The notes beneath the pieces are model-generated. The model made no database searches and had not been told where the DNA came from. It saw nothing but the letters and a program-made list of their open reading frames with translations. A stretch of DNA of 47,671 nt from Nonomuraea antri (GTDB taxonomy: Bacteria; Actinomycetota; Actinomycetes; Streptosporangiales; Streptosporangiaceae), in contig NZ_JABCPZ010000060.1 of assembly GCF_013283785.1 (NCBI RefSeq), forward strand, positions 1 to 47,671, given 5' to 3'. This document shows positions 35,217 through 44,587 of this stretch, one piece after another (the stretch's first letter is position 1; each line of letters opens with the position of its first letter). The translations under genes were made by a program, and so were the position numbers.

Positions 35217-36356
35217 TCAGCCAGACAGGCGGATGGGCATGATCAGGTAACGGTAGTCCGTCGTACCGCCGTCGTCCACAGGCTTGCCGCCGGTGAGGAT
35301 GGCGGGCTTCGTCGAGGTGGTCATCTGCAGCCTGGCCACGTCCGAGTCGATGGCGCCGAGCCCTTCGAGCAGGAACTGGTGGTTGAAGGCGATGTTCATG
35401 TCGTCGCCCTGGTAGTCGACCGGCAGCGCCTCGACGGCCTGCGCCTCGTCGCCGCTGCCCGCTTCGAGCACGACCTCGCCGCTCTTGAACGCGAGCCGTA
35501 CCGGCGTGTTGCGCTCGGCGACCAGGGCCACGCGCTTGACGGCCTCGACGAACGGGCCTGTGGACAGATCGGCGCGGGCGGAGAACTCCGTCGGCAGCAG
35601 CGAGCGGTACTTGGGGAACTCGGGGTCGAGCAGCCGGGTGGTGGTCCTGCGGCCGGCGCTGGAGAAGCCGATCATGCCTTCGCCGGTGCCGCCCGCCGAG
35701 CTGAGCGCGATCTCCACCTCGGCGCCGGTCGCGCCGAGCGCCTTGGCGGTGTCGGCGAGCGTCTTGCCGGGGATCATCGCGATCGCCGAGAAGTCGGGCT
35801 GGCCCGGCTGCCACTTCAGCTCGCGTACGGCGAGCCGGTAGCGGTCGGTGGCGGCGAGGGTGACCGTGTCGCCCTCGATCTCCATGCGGACGCCGGTGAG
35901 CATCGGCAGCGTGTCGTCGCGTCCGGCGGCGACGGCGACCTGCGAGACGGCGGAGGCGAACACGTCGCTGCCCACGCGCCCCGCGGCCGGCGGCATGGCC
36001 GGCAGCGACGGATAGTCCTCGACCGGCATGGTCAGCAGCGTGAAGCGGGCGCTGCCGCAGGTGACGACCGCCTTGGCGCCTTCGACCACGAAGTCCACAG
36101 GCTGTGCGGGAAGCGCGCGGGTGATCTCGGCGAGCAGCTTGCCGGAGACGAGGACGACTCCGGCCTCACCGGTCTGCAGCTCCAGGGTCACCTCGGCGGA
36201 GACCTCGTAGTCGAAGCCGGACAGCTTGAGCCGCTGCTCTTCCGTGACCTCCAGGCGCATACCGGCGAGGACCGGCACCGAGGGGCGGGCGGGGAGGCTG
36301 CGTGCCGTCCATGCCACCGCCTCAGCGAGGACGTCTCGCTCGATTCGGAACATCAC
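35217..36356 (-). CDS. dnaN: DNA polymerase III beta sliding clamp
   Basis: 379 residues forming three similar clamp domains; dimer encircles DNA and tethers polymerase III. Seen: RIERDVLAEAVAWTARSL, KLSGFDYEVSAEV, MPVEDYPSLP, TGVRMEIEGDTVTLAATDRY, and the C-terminal YLIMPIRL. GTG 36356 is 9 bases from AGGAGG; ATG 36353 is the alternative. Faces away from the oriC. Confidence 0.97.
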   Translation of the reverse strand: MMFRIERDVLAEAVAWTARSLPARPSVPVLAGMRLEVTEEQRLKLSGFDYEVSAEVTLELQTGEAGVVLVSGKLLAEITRALPAQPVDFVVEGAKAVVTCGSARFTLLTMPVEDYPSLPAMPPAAGRVGSDVFASAVSQVAVAAGRDDTLPMLTGVRMEIEGDTVTLAATDRYRLAVRELKWQPGQPDFSAIAMIPGKTLADTAKALGATGAEVEIALSSAGGTGEGMIGFSSAGRRTTTRLLDPEFPKYRSLLPTEFSARADLSTGPFVEAVKRVALVAERNTPVRLAFKSGEVVLEAGSGDEAQAVEALPVDYQGDDMNIAFNHQFLLEGLGAIDSDVARLQMTTSTKPAILTGGKPVDDGGTTDYRYLIMPIRLSG

Positions 36357-36437
36357 GGTGATCAGCCTCCTGGGTTCGTCGTTGATTCAAGTGTTCACTC
36401 TCCCGCACCCGAGCTCCGGGAGAACCCCTCTATGGGT

Positions 36438-36876
36438 CTTTGATTTTCTTAGTTAGAGAGATTAAGAGGTCATCACACTAGGGGCTGTGGGAACTGTGGA
36501 CAACCTGAGTTCGCGCAGGTCAACGGCCCGATTTTCATCCACTGCGGATGTGGGTGACGCCTGGGGGTAACTCTGGCGGCTGGGGATGACGATTCTTCGC
36601 CCACAGCTCGTCCCCAGATCATGGGGTCTTCATCCACTGGTTATCCACGGGGTTTCCACAGGTTGTCCACGGGGTAAAGGGGGGTCTTCTGGAGCCCCCG
36701 ATCGGCTGTACACAGGCCGTCCACACGTTATCCACGAGTAGTCCCCAGAACTTGGCCAGTTCTCCTCAGGATGTCCCCAGTGTTGTCCCCAGCCATTGTG
36801 GGCTGATTTTTCGGGCATGCCCGGCCATCATGCCCCTGGCTTTCGGCGTTTTCGCTGGTCCACAGTGTTTTCCACA
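36438..36876. other. Chromosomal replication origin oriC
   Basis: Gap of about 530 bases between dnaN and dnaA. DnaA boxes or near-boxes: TGTGGACAA (36495), TTATCCACG (36641), GTTTCCACA (36652), TTGTCCACG (36663), CCGTCCACA (36717), TTATCCACG (36728), TTGTCCCCA (36783), TGGTCCACA (36856) and TTTTCCACA (36868). The AT-rich stretch 36438-36469, next to dnaN, is the likely unwinding element. Confidence 0.92.
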
Positions 36877-36891
36877 GGCTGTGCATGGCCA

Positions 36892-38472
36892 TCAAGATCC
36901 ACGTTGGGTCTGCTTGATGCGCATTGTCAGCTCGTTGACCTGGTTGTACATCGATCGGCGCTCCGCGATGAGCGACCGAATCTTCCGTTCCGCGTGCATC
37001 ACCGTGGTGTGGTCGCGGCCGCCGAACTGCTGGCCGATCTTGGGCAGCGACAGCTCGGTCAGCTCCCGCGCGAGATACATGGCGATCTGCCTGGCGTTGA
37101 CGAGCGCCCGGCTGCGGGAGGTGCCGCACAGATCGTCGATGCTGATGCCGAAGTAGTTGGCGGTCTCGGTCATGATGGCCGCGATCGTGATCTCGGTGTC
37201 GGACTCCGAGGTGATCAGGTCCTTCAGCACCACCTCGGCCAGCTGGAGATCCACACCCTGCCGGTTGAGACTGGCGAACGCGGTGACCCTGATCAGCGCG
37301 CCCTCCAGCTCACGGATGTTGGTGGAGATGCGGCTGGCGATGTATTCGAGCACCTCGGGCGGCGCGGCCAGGCCCTCCTGGATGGCCTTCTTCCTGAGGA
37401 TCGCGATCCGGGTCTCCAGCTCGGGCGGCTGGACGTCGGTGATCAGACCCCACTCGAACCTGTTGCGCAGCCGGTCCTCCAGCGTGATCAGCTGCTTGGG
37501 CGCGCGGTCGCTGGAGATGACGATCTGCTTGTTCGCGTTGTGGAGGGTGTTGAAGGTGTGGAAGAACTCCTCCTGGGTCTGCTCCTTGCCCTCCAGGAAC
37601 TGGATGTCGTCCACCAGCAGGATGTCGATCGCCCGGTAGCGACCGCGGAAGCCGTCGGCCTTGTGGTCGCGGATGCTGTTGATGAAGTCGTTGGTGAACT
37701 CTTCCGAGCTCACGTATCTGACCCGGGCGCCGTCGTACAGGCTCTGCGCGTAATGCCCGATGGCGTGCAGCAGGTGGGTTTTCCCCAGCCCGGAGTCGCC
37801 GTAAATGAAGAGCGGGTTGTACGCCTTCGCGGGGGATTCGGCCACCGCCACCGCGGCGGCGTGCGCGAAACGGTTGCTGGCCCCGATGACGAATGTCTCG
37901 AATGTGTACTTTTGGTTGAGTCTGGCCGGTTCGCTGGGCTTGTTGCTCTTCGCTTCCCACCGGTTCGGCGCCGGCTCGGGCGCTTTCTCCACCGGCGGTG
38001 TGTACGGCTGCGCCTGTTCAAAAGAGAACGTCGGCTGTGGATATTCGGTGGATACCTGGGTCGGCTCCGGCTGTGGAGAATAGAACTGCGGCGGCTCGGA
38101 TGCCTGGTAGTGCTGCGGTTGGGCCGGCTGTGCATAACGCGGCTGCGGCTCGGAATTCTGGGGATAACCGTGAGCCACAGGCTGTTGATGAGCGTCCGGC
38201 ATCGCCTGCTCGGGGGCGGTCGTGTCGATCATCACCGCCAGCCGCATGGTCCGGCCGAGCTCCTGTGACAGCGCGTGCGCCACGAGCGGGCGCAGTTTGC
38301 CCTCGATGAGGTCCTTGAGGAAGTCGTTGGGCACACCCAGCACGATCGTGTCGTCGGCCAGCGCGATCGGCCGCACCATGGCCAGCCACGTGCGCTGCTG
38401 AATGGGCACGTTCTCGTTGAGGAAGTTGCCCAGGGCCCTCGCCCATACCGTGCCGAGGTCGACACCGTTCAT
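36892..38472 (-). CDS. dnaA: Chromosomal replication initiator DnaA
   Basis: 526 residues from ATG 38472, after GGAGGAGGGGGAG. Domain I (MNGVDLGTVWARALGNFL), long Pro/Gln/Tyr-rich domain II (PQHYQASEPPQFYSPQPEP), AAA+ domain III (GDSGLGKTHLLHA, ILLVDDIQFLEGKEQTQEEF) and DNA-binding domain IV with the signature GGRDHTTVMHAERKI. Domain II is longer than in E. coli, as in other actinomycetes. The longer reading from 38691 would cover upstream DnaA boxes and is rejected. DnaA autoregulation through those boxes is likely. Confidence 0.97.
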   Translation of the reverse strand: MNGVDLGTVWARALGNFLNENVPIQQRTWLAMVRPIALADDTIVLGVPNDFLKDLIEGKLRPLVAHALSQELGRTMRLAVMIDTTAPEQAMPDAHQQPVAHGYPQNSEPQPRYAQPAQPQHYQASEPPQFYSPQPEPTQVSTEYPQPTFSFEQAQPYTPPVEKAPEPAPNRWEAKSNKPSEPARLNQKYTFETFVIGASNRFAHAAAVAVAESPAKAYNPLFIYGDSGLGKTHLLHAIGHYAQSLYDGARVRYVSSEEFTNDFINSIRDHKADGFRGRYRAIDILLVDDIQFLEGKEQTQEEFFHTFNTLHNANKQIVISSDRAPKQLITLEDRLRNRFEWGLITDVQPPELETRIAILRKKAIQEGLAAPPEVLEYIASRISTNIRELEGALIRVTAFASLNRQGVDLQLAEVVLKDLITSESDTEITIAAIMTETANYFGISIDDLCGTSRSRALVNARQIAMYLARELTELSLPKIGQQFGGRDHTTVMHAERKIRSLIAERRSMYNQVNELTMRIKQTQRGS

Positions 38473-38515
38473 GGTGCGGCTCCCCCTCCTCCCTCTCGCG
38501 GCCCCCCGCGATCGT

Positions 38516-38768
38516 TTATCCACATACATGAGCCGCCCGCTGTGTCGAGCGACCCCTTCGTCCACAGCGTGGCGGCCGAGCCTTGTACCCAGGATCTCCA
38601 CAGGAGATCCACAAGCTGTGCACCGCGTTTGGGCGGGTCCGGAAGGGCCGACAGTATCTATGTGCACAGCTGTGTTCAAGACGTTGTCCACAGCGTAGTG
38701 GCACCTGGACGCACAAACTGTGGACGTCGGCGTGGCGGTGGAAAAGTCGCCTGTGGATCAGTGGATAA
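38516..38768. promoter_or_regulatory. DnaA-box cluster upstream of dnaA
   Basis: Perfect boxes TTATCCACA (38516-38524) and TTGTCCACA (38684-38692). Near-boxes at 38558 (TCGTCCACA), 38719 (TGTGGACGT), 38752 (TGTGGATCA) and 38760 (AGTGGATAA), plus several TCCACA cores. Probable dnaA autoregulatory region and possible second origin domain. Confidence 0.8.
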
Positions 38769-39474
38769 CTCCGGCTGGACCGGAGGATAACCGCGTTCGG
38801 GGGCTGCGTTGTCCCCAGAGCTGGGGATGAATGCGGCGGGCGCCTCGCGGGCTGTTGATCGGGAGGGGGCCGCTTCTTCGGGCGGGCTGCTTCTTTGGCG
38901 GAATCCCGAGTTGTTCGGGGCGGCTGAGGTGATCGGTCGGGCGGTCGCAGCGATCCCGGAAGGCATGTCGTCGGCCCTCCGCAGGCGATCATCCCGGTCC
39001 CGCTGCAGGCGATCCCTCCGGTCCCTCTGCTCGTATCCCGGTCTTTCGGCTCGTGGTTCTCGCTGGCGTGGGTGTCGGCTGCCGTTGCCTGGCGGGCCGA
39101 CGATCAGTGTCCTGGGTGATGGCGGCCATCGTCTTGTGTGACAGTGGCCACTTTCTTGAGCGGGGGCCGGGGTACTTCTGGGGAGGCCCTCCTCGGGAGG
39201 CGGCCGGGCGGGTCGAGCCGTTGCGTGGTCACCCGTGTGGGAAGGCGTTTCGGTGGCGTTGCTCGTCCCATATGGCGGGGTTGCCGAGGGGATGGTGCGG
39301 GTCTGGTGACCACGGCCTGACAACCCGTCAGTTTGACCTGGGAGCGGATCGCCCCGTAACGTACGACGGTCGGCTTGCCACGCGACGGCTATTTCGCGTG
39401 CCCTCGCTCCCGTGGTAGGCCAGCCATGTGTGTTAAGCGCCCCTGGGGCGCACCTTCAAGCCTGGAGCCCACCC
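38769..39474. other. dnaA-rpmH intergenic region
   Basis: About 700 bases with no convincing gene; readings on both strands are shadows. It should contain the divergent promoters for dnaA and for rpmH, but I cannot place a clear hexamer pair. Confidence 0.5.
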
Positions 39475-39612
39475 GTGAGCAAGCGTACTTTCCAGCCGAA
39501 CAACCGTCGCCGCGCGAAGACCCACGGCTTCCGGCTGCGGATGCGCACCCGGGCCGGTCGCGCCATCCTCGCCGCCCGTCGCCGTAAGGGCCGCGAGAAG
39601 CTGTCGGCCTGA
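39475..39612 (+). CDS. rpmH: 50S ribosomal protein L34
   Basis: 45 residues: SKRTFQPNNRRRAKTHGFR and so on, the universal L34 sequence (MSKRTFQPNN...KLSA). GTG 39475 has GGAG 7 bases upstream. First gene of the plus-strand rpmH-rnpA-yidD-yidC-jag run. Confidence 0.97.
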   Translation: MSKRTFQPNNRRRAKTHGFRLRMRTRAGRAILAARRRKGREKLSA

Positions 39613-39633
39613 TCGACCCGCGCCCGAATGTCG

Positions 39634-39660
39634 GCCCGCCGGTGAACTTCGCCGGCGGGC
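39634..39660 (+). terminator. Hairpin in the rpmH-rnpA gap
   Basis: GCCCGCCGG and CCGGCGGGC form a 9-bp stem around TGAACTTCG. Likely a partial terminator or processing site allowing more L34 than RNase P protein. Confidence 0.55.
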
Positions 39661-39675
39661 GATAGGCGTATACAG

Positions 39676-40038
39676 GTGCTATCACAACAATCCCGCATGC
39701 GGCGCGGGGAGGAATTCGAGGCGGCCGTCCGGCGCGGGAAACGCGCGGGAAGGCCCACCTTGGTGGTGCATCTCAACATTTCTGGGAATGAGACACCTCT
39801 GGTGGGCTTTGTGGTGAGCAAGGCCGTTGGGGGCGCCGTGACCCGGAACAAGGTCAAACGTCGGCTCCGACACCTGATGCGCGACCGTCTCGACCGGCTG
39901 CCAAGAGGTAGCCTGCTGGTGGTACGCGCCAATCCACCGGCCGCGTCCGCGCGATACGAGCACCTGGCCGCCGAGCTCGATTCCGCGCTGGATCGTTTGC
40001 TCAGGCGGCGCGAGTCCTCGATGGATGGACACAGATGA
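39676..40038 (+). CDS. rnpA: Ribonuclease P protein component
   Basis: 120 residues; the protein partner of RNase P RNA in tRNA 5' maturation. RNR motif GAVTRNKVKRRLRHLMRDRL is clear, with FEAAVRRGKRAGRPTLVVHL before it. GTG 39676 has little Shine-Dalgarno; ATG 39697 is the alternative, with the first residues being non-essential. The stop overlaps the yidD start. Confidence 0.95.
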   Translation: MLSQQSRMRRGEEFEAAVRRGKRAGRPTLVVHLNISGNETPLVGFVVSKAVGGAVTRNKVKRRLRHLMRDRLDRLPRGSLLVVRANPPAASARYEHLAAELDSALDRLLRRRESSMDGHR

Positions 40039-40316
40039 CGGAGCAGCCGCAAGGGGTGGTGCCGAGCTTCGCCGCTCGGATACTGATCCTCCCTATTCGG
40101 TTTTATCGGGCGTTCATCAGCCCGTTGCTCGGTCCGCGCTGCCGTTTCTATCCATCGTGTAGCGCTTACGGACTCGAGGCGATTGCCGTACATGGAGCAT
40201 TGCGCGGCACATGGCTGACTGTCCGGCGTATCGGGCGGTGCCACCCATTCCATCCCGGAGGTATAGACCCGGTGCCCCCACGCCCGGTCCGGTCCCACGA
40301 AACGCAAGGGAGATAG
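40035..40316 (+). CDS. yidD: Membrane protein insertion efficiency factor YidD
   Basis: 93 residues. ILPIRFYRAFISPLLGPRCR followed by FYPSCSAYGLEAIAVHGALR and GRCHPFHPGGIDPVP, the family's Cys-containing signature. Associates with the membrane and helps YidC. ATG overlaps the rnpA stop (ATGA). Confidence 0.95.
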   Translation: MTEQPQGVVPSFAARILILPIRFYRAFISPLLGPRCRFYPSCSAYGLEAIAVHGALRGTWLTVRRIGRCHPFHPGGIDPVPPRPVRSHETQGR

Positions 40317-40320
40317 CTCG

Positions 40321-41271
40321 GTGGAGCTGTCCTGGCTGAGCTGGCTCTATGAAGCCGTAGCCTTCGTCATCATCTGGATCCATACGGGGTACAGCACGTT
40401 CCTCTCCCCGGACAGCGGGTTGACGTGGGCGCTGACGATCATCACGCTGACCGTCTTCATGCGGATCCTGATCTTCCCGCTCTTCCTCAAGCAGATGCGC
40501 TCGTCCAGGAAGATGCAGGAGCTCGCGCCCAAGGTTCAGGAGCTGCGCAAGCGCTACAAGAACGACAAGCAGCGCATGAACCAAGAGGTCATGGCGCTGT
40601 ACCAGGGCGCGGGCGCGAACCCGCTCGGCGGCTGTCTGCCGATCGTGGCGCAGTTCCCGATCTTCATCTCGATGTTCACCGTGCTGCAGGCCATGGCCAA
40701 CGGTGAGACCAAGTTCGGGATGTCGAAAGAGCTGGTCGAGAGCGCCAGGTCCGCGCACATCTTCGGCGCTCCGCTGCCGGCGAACTTCTGGATGTCGAGC
40801 GAGCAGCTGGCGACGTTCGACGCGGGCAACGTCCAGACGAAGATCGTCCTCGGCATCTTCGTGGCGGTCAGCTCGCTGACGACGTTCCTCACCGTCCGGC
40901 AGAGTGTGACGCGCTCCATGGCGCAGATGCCGGACAACCCCATGGCGCAGCAGCAGAAGATCCTGATGTACATCTCGCCGCTGTTCGCCGTCTTCAGCTT
41001 GAACTTCCCGCTCGGCCTGATCCTGTACTGGGTCACCACCAACCTGTGGACGCTCGGTCAGCAGCACTGGTTCTACAGCCGTCACCCGATGCCCCAGTAC
41101 GACGCCAAGGGCAACGTGATCCCCGTCCAGCCGAAGCAGGGCCTGATCGGCAAGCTGCGCAAGACCACTCCCGAAGAGCAGGCGCCGCCGGAGCCGCCGC
41201 AGCCTAAGATCGTTAGGCAGCAGCCCAGCCGCCAGTCCCGCAGCAAGCGCACCGGCAGCAAGAAGTCTTGA
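40321..41271 (+). CDS. yidC: Membrane protein insertase YidC/Oxa1
   Basis: 316 residues, no large periplasmic domain, as in Gram-positive YidC. Helices: LYEAVAFVIIWIHTGYSTFL, LTIITLTVFMRILIFPLFLK with the conserved Arg, GGCLPIVAQFPIFISMFTVL, and MYISPLFAVFSLNFPLGLIL. The tail is strongly basic (RQSRSKRTGSKKS) and probably binds ribosomes. GTG 40321 is preceded by AAGGGAG. Confidence 0.95.
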   Translation: MELSWLSWLYEAVAFVIIWIHTGYSTFLSPDSGLTWALTIITLTVFMRILIFPLFLKQMRSSRKMQELAPKVQELRKRYKNDKQRMNQEVMALYQGAGANPLGGCLPIVAQFPIFISMFTVLQAMANGETKFGMSKELVESARSAHIFGAPLPANFWMSSEQLATFDAGNVQTKIVLGIFVAVSSLTTFLTVRQSVTRSMAQMPDNPMAQQQKILMYISPLFAVFSLNFPLGLILYWVTTNLWTLGQQHWFYSRHPMPQYDAKGNVIPVQPKQGLIGKLRKTTPEEQAPPEPPQPKIVRQQPSRQSRSKRTGSKKS

Positions 41272-41291
41272 ACACGAAGGAGAGGCCGGCC

Positions 41292-41780
41292 ATGACCGAG
41301 GCCGAGCAGGAGAAGGCTCCTGATCTCAACGCGCTTGAGCAAGAAGGCGAGATCGCTGCCGACTACGTCGAGGGCCTTCTCGACATCGCCGACATCGACG
41401 GTGATATCGACATGGACGTCGAGGGCGATCGGGCCATGGTCTCCGTCGTCGGGGTCAAGGGCACCGAGCTGGTCGGTGCGGCCGGTGAGGTTCTGGAGGC
41501 GCTGCAGGAGCTGACCCGTCTGGCCGTGCACCGGCAGACGGGGGAGCGCTCGCGCCTCATGCTCGACGTCGCCGGCTATCGCGAACGTCGGCGCGCGGAG
41601 CTCACCAAGCTCGGCACCGAGGTCGCCAACCAGGTCAAGGACAAGGGCGAGCCGAAGGCGCTGCAGCCGATGACGCCCTTCGAGCGCAAGATCGTGCACG
41701 ACGCGGTGGCCGCCGCCGGGCTCCGCAGCGAGTCCGAAGGCGAAGAGCCGCAGCGTTACGTGGTCGTCCTCCCGGCCTGA
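41292..41780 (+). CDS. jag: Jag/KhpB-like RNA-binding protein
   Basis: 162 residues from ATG 41292, which has AAGGAGAGG upstream; an upstream ATG at 41268 in the same frame has weaker support. Contains a KH domain (VVGVKGTELVGAAGEVLEAL and VHRQTGERSRLMLDVAGYRE) and a C-terminal R3H domain (ALQPMTPFERKIVHDAVAAA). Part of the insertase cluster. The Jag N-terminal domain is absent, as usual in actinomycetes. Confidence 0.9.
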   Translation: MTEAEQEKAPDLNALEQEGEIAADYVEGLLDIADIDGDIDMDVEGDRAMVSVVGVKGTELVGAAGEVLEALQELTRLAVHRQTGERSRLMLDVAGYRERRRAELTKLGTEVANQVKDKGEPKALQPMTPFERKIVHDAVAAAGLRSESEGEEPQRYVVVLPA

Positions 41781-42169
41781 CCGCCTCATCCTGCTTTCGG
41801 CCGTCCGCCCGCCTCGCGCGGGCCGGGCGGCCGTTCGCGTTTCCGAGGCGTGGACGCCGCTCGTATGCCTCATGAGGTACGAGAGCCGTACATATCTGTC
41901 TATAGGGGATTCGGGGTTGCCGGGAAGAGCGGTGCCCGGATCCGGGTGAGGCAAGCGGCACACCCCGCGTCCGGGATAAAGTTGCCTAGCTTCCGGACAA
42001 AAGAGACTCCTCGCGACGCATCACCCAGAGATGCCCGCAACGGCGGCGTGCTCGAAGGTCACCTTCAGGCCAGCCCGCTAGTCTTCTTTTGTGATCTCCC
42101 ATTTAGCCTTGGGGTAGAGCCGCCTCCCGACCGGGCACCGTACAGCACCGAGAAAGGGCCACCGAATCA
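41781..42169. other. jag-rsmG intergenic region with terminator hairpin
   Basis: CGGCCG...CGCCCG and CGGGC...CGGCCG (41798-41833) form a GC-rich hairpin past jag, probably a terminator. The remaining bases hold no clear gene; some should serve as the rsmG promoter. Confidence 0.5.
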
Positions 42170-42841
42170 GTGAGCGATGACCTGCCGCCGCCGCCGGAAA
42201 TAGCGCGGGAAGTTTTCGCCGGGGAGGCGTGGGACCGTGCCAGGGCGTTCGCCGATCTGCTCGCGGGCCCTGGGGTGGTTCGCGGGCTGCTGGGCCCGCG
42301 GGAGGTGCCGCGGATCTGGGATCGCCATCTGCTCAACTGCGCGGTGGTGGCGGAGGCCGTGCCCGAGGACGTCCGGCTGGTGGACATCGGCTCGGGCGCC
42401 GGGCTTCCTGGAATCGTGCTGGCGATCGTCCGGCAGGACATCAAGGTCACGCTGCTGGAGCCGTTGCTGCGCCGTACCGTCTTCCTGGAGGAATGCGTCG
42501 AGGCGCTGAAGCTGGAGAACGTCGAGGTGTTGCGCGGCCGGGCGGAGGAGCTGGCGGGCAAGCGCGAATTCGACGTCGCCAGCGCCCGGGCGGTGGCGCC
42601 TCTCGACCGGTTGCTCACCTGGGCGATGCCGCTGCTCCGCGAGGGCGGCGAGCTGATCGCGATGAAGGGGGAGCGGGCTGCGGGCGAACTCGCCGAGGCC
42701 GAAGCGCAATTGCGGGCCTGTGGAGCCACAACGGCTGAGCTTGTGACCGTCGGGCGCGGTAAGGTCGAGCCGCCTGCAACATTGGTTCGGGTGGTAGCGG
42801 GTCGCGCGCCGGAGCGAGCAAGGCGGCGACGAAGGAGGTGA
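42170..42841 (+). CDS. rsmG: 16S rRNA (guanine527-N7)-methyltransferase
   Basis: 223 residues; methylates G527 of 16S rRNA. SAM-binding motif LVDIGSGAGLPGIVLAIVRQ, earlier IWDRHLLNCAVVAEAVPED and later FDVASARAVAPLDRLLTWAM. The C-terminus is Arg-rich. GTG 42170. Loss of RsmG is a known route to low-level streptomycin resistance in actinomycetes. Confidence 0.95.
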   Translation: MSDDLPPPPEIAREVFAGEAWDRARAFADLLAGPGVVRGLLGPREVPRIWDRHLLNCAVVAEAVPEDVRLVDIGSGAGLPGIVLAIVRQDIKVTLLEPLLRRTVFLEECVEALKLENVEVLRGRAEELAGKREFDVASARAVAPLDRLLTWAMPLLREGGELIAMKGERAAGELAEAEAQLRACGATTAELVTVGRGKVEPPATLVRVVAGRAPERARRRRRR

Positions 42842-42987
42842 CGGTTGTGCCAGGCGCTTCATGTGGTCTTGGCTGGCCGGGCGGTCCTCTGTCCGAGAGT
42901 CCAACCGGGGTTGGCTGGCCCGAAATGGGCGTGTCGCGACAGTCAATTCCCGCCACCGGCACACCAACGGTTGAAAGGATGGCCATC

Positions 42988-43908
42988 GTGACCCAGACCC
43001 CCCTGAACCCCGGTGATTCGCCGTTGGTACGAGAGGCGCTCAGCTCAGTGGTTTCACGTGAAACATCTGCTACCCAGGCCACCGCCCAGTCGGGTGAATC
43101 CGGTGAGAACGGTGCCTGGCCGCGTCCGTCCAAGACCCGGCTCATCGCGGTGGCGAACCAGAAGGGCGGCGTCGGTAAGACCACCACGTCCGTCAACATC
43201 GCCGCCGCGCTCTCGATGAACGGTCAGCGTGTCCTGGTCGTCGACCTTGACCCGCAGGGCAACGCCTCGACGGCGCTCGCCACCGAGCACCGGGGCGACG
43301 TCCCGGACGTCTATCAGGTGCTCGTCGACGACCTGCCGATGGCGGAGATCGTCAAGCAGGTGCCGGACATGCCGAACCTCTACTGCGCTCCCGCCACCAT
43401 CGAGCTGGCCGGCGCGGAGATCGAGCTCGTGTCCATGGTGGCTCGCGAGGCCCGCCTCCGTCGTGCGCTGGCCGCGTTCGACGCCATCGACCTCGACTAC
43501 ATCGTGATCGACTGCCCGCCGTCGCTCGGCCTCCTCACCGTTAACGCCTTGGTGGCGGCGGACGAGGTCATGATCCCGATCCAGTGCGAGTACTACGCGC
43601 TGGAGGGGTTGGGGCAGCTGCTCAGGAACGTGGACCTCATCAAGGCGCACCTGAATCCGACGCTGCGGCTGTCCACCATCGTGCTCACCATGTACGACGG
43701 CCGGACGCGGCTGGCCTCGCAGGTGGCCGATGAGGTGCGGGCGCATTTCGGTGACACGGTGTTGAACACGGTGATCCCGCGGAGTGTGCGGCTTTCTGAG
43801 GCGCCTAGTTATGGGCAGTCGGTCATGACGTACGATCCGGGGTCCAGTGGGGCGATGGCGTACATGGACGCTGCTCGGGAGATCGCATACCGCGCCAGTC
43901 TGGTGTGA
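42988..43908 (+). CDS. parA: Chromosome partitioning ATPase ParA
   Basis: 306 residues. Deviant Walker A ANQKGGVGKTTTSVNIAAAL, Walker A' IDCPPSLGLLTVNALVA, and VVDLDPQGNASTAL. Sporulation segregation ATPase that forms filaments or gradients with ParB. GTG 42988 has GAAAGGA 8 bases before it; ATG 42979 lies within that box. A perfect parS is embedded in the coding N-terminus (VSRET in frame). About 680 bases separate it from parB, unusually far. Confidence 0.93.
   Translation: MTQTPLNPGDSPLVREALSSVVSRETSATQATAQSGESGENGAWPRPSKTRLIAVANQKGGVGKTTTSVNIAAALSMNGQRVLVVDLDPQGNASTALATEHRGDVPDVYQVLVDDLPMAEIVKQVPDMPNLYCAPATIELAGAEIELVSMVAREARLRRALAAFDAIDLDYIVIDCPPSLGLLTVNALVAADEVMIPIQCEYYALEGLGQLLRNVDLIKAHLNPTLRLSTIVLTMYDGRTRLASQVADEVRAHFGDTVLNTVIPRSVRLSEAPSYGQSVMTYDPGSSGAMAYMDAAREIAYRASLV
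43051..43064. promoter_or_regulatory. parS site in parA
   Basis: GTTTCACGTGAAAC, a perfect palindromic parS, bound by ParB. Confidence 0.95.
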
Positions 43909-44587
43909 CCGACTGGGTGTAGGGGATGGCCGCGGCCGTGGTGGGATTGCCTGCCCGGTGCGGCGGCGTCGTGACTTTTGGGTGTTGGGCGCAGCATGCC
44001 CACCGGGTGCTTCCTGTTGGGGCGGGCGTCAGCGGGTGGCGTTGGGGCTGCATCAGGGAGGCGCTTGTGTGAGCCGGGGGGAGGAGGCTGTCCCTCAGGA
44101 TGCCGCTCATGGAGCCTTCGGGAACGACCTGCTACCTCGGCGGTCTCGCGCCACTCGCCCCCCCCGGAGGCTGTGGCGCTGGATCTGGGCTGCCGTGCAC
44201 ATAAGCCCGGATGATGGCAGTGTGGTTTGGGATCCCGTCTGTGGTTCAGGAGCGCGGCCTCGTCGTTCGACGTATGGCTGCGTTCGGCCTGCCCGGGATT
44301 CTACGAACTCGACTGATGGCCTGCCCTGGCCTACTACTAGCGACATCAGCCCCGCGACCGACGTTCGGTGACCAGCAAGGCCAGACGGGGGCGGCGTATG
44401 CAGGGATGCGAGAGAGACGGGCCGGGCGCAAGGGGTTTTGCGGTTAAGGGGCTGCGAGTTGAGCAAATTATGATCGTGTCTGGGTAAATCCGTCCGGCCG
44501 TGTGTGGCGAGCGGGCACCCCGCAGGGTCGGCAACGGTAACCTCTCCAGGAGTGACCGGAATCGGCCGGGGTGGATGAGGAGACGCA
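43909..44587. other. parA-parB spacer, no gene seen
   Basis: About 680 bases. Readings on both strands are shadows with no recognisable domain. In many actinomycetes parA and parB nearly touch, so this looks like a relic or insertion. It must contain a promoter for parB; none is obvious. Confidence 0.5.

Noticed and set aside
36892..38691. Longer dnaA reading from 38691
   Set aside because: It would translate DnaA boxes upstream of a well-placed ATG with a strong ribosome-binding site at 38472.
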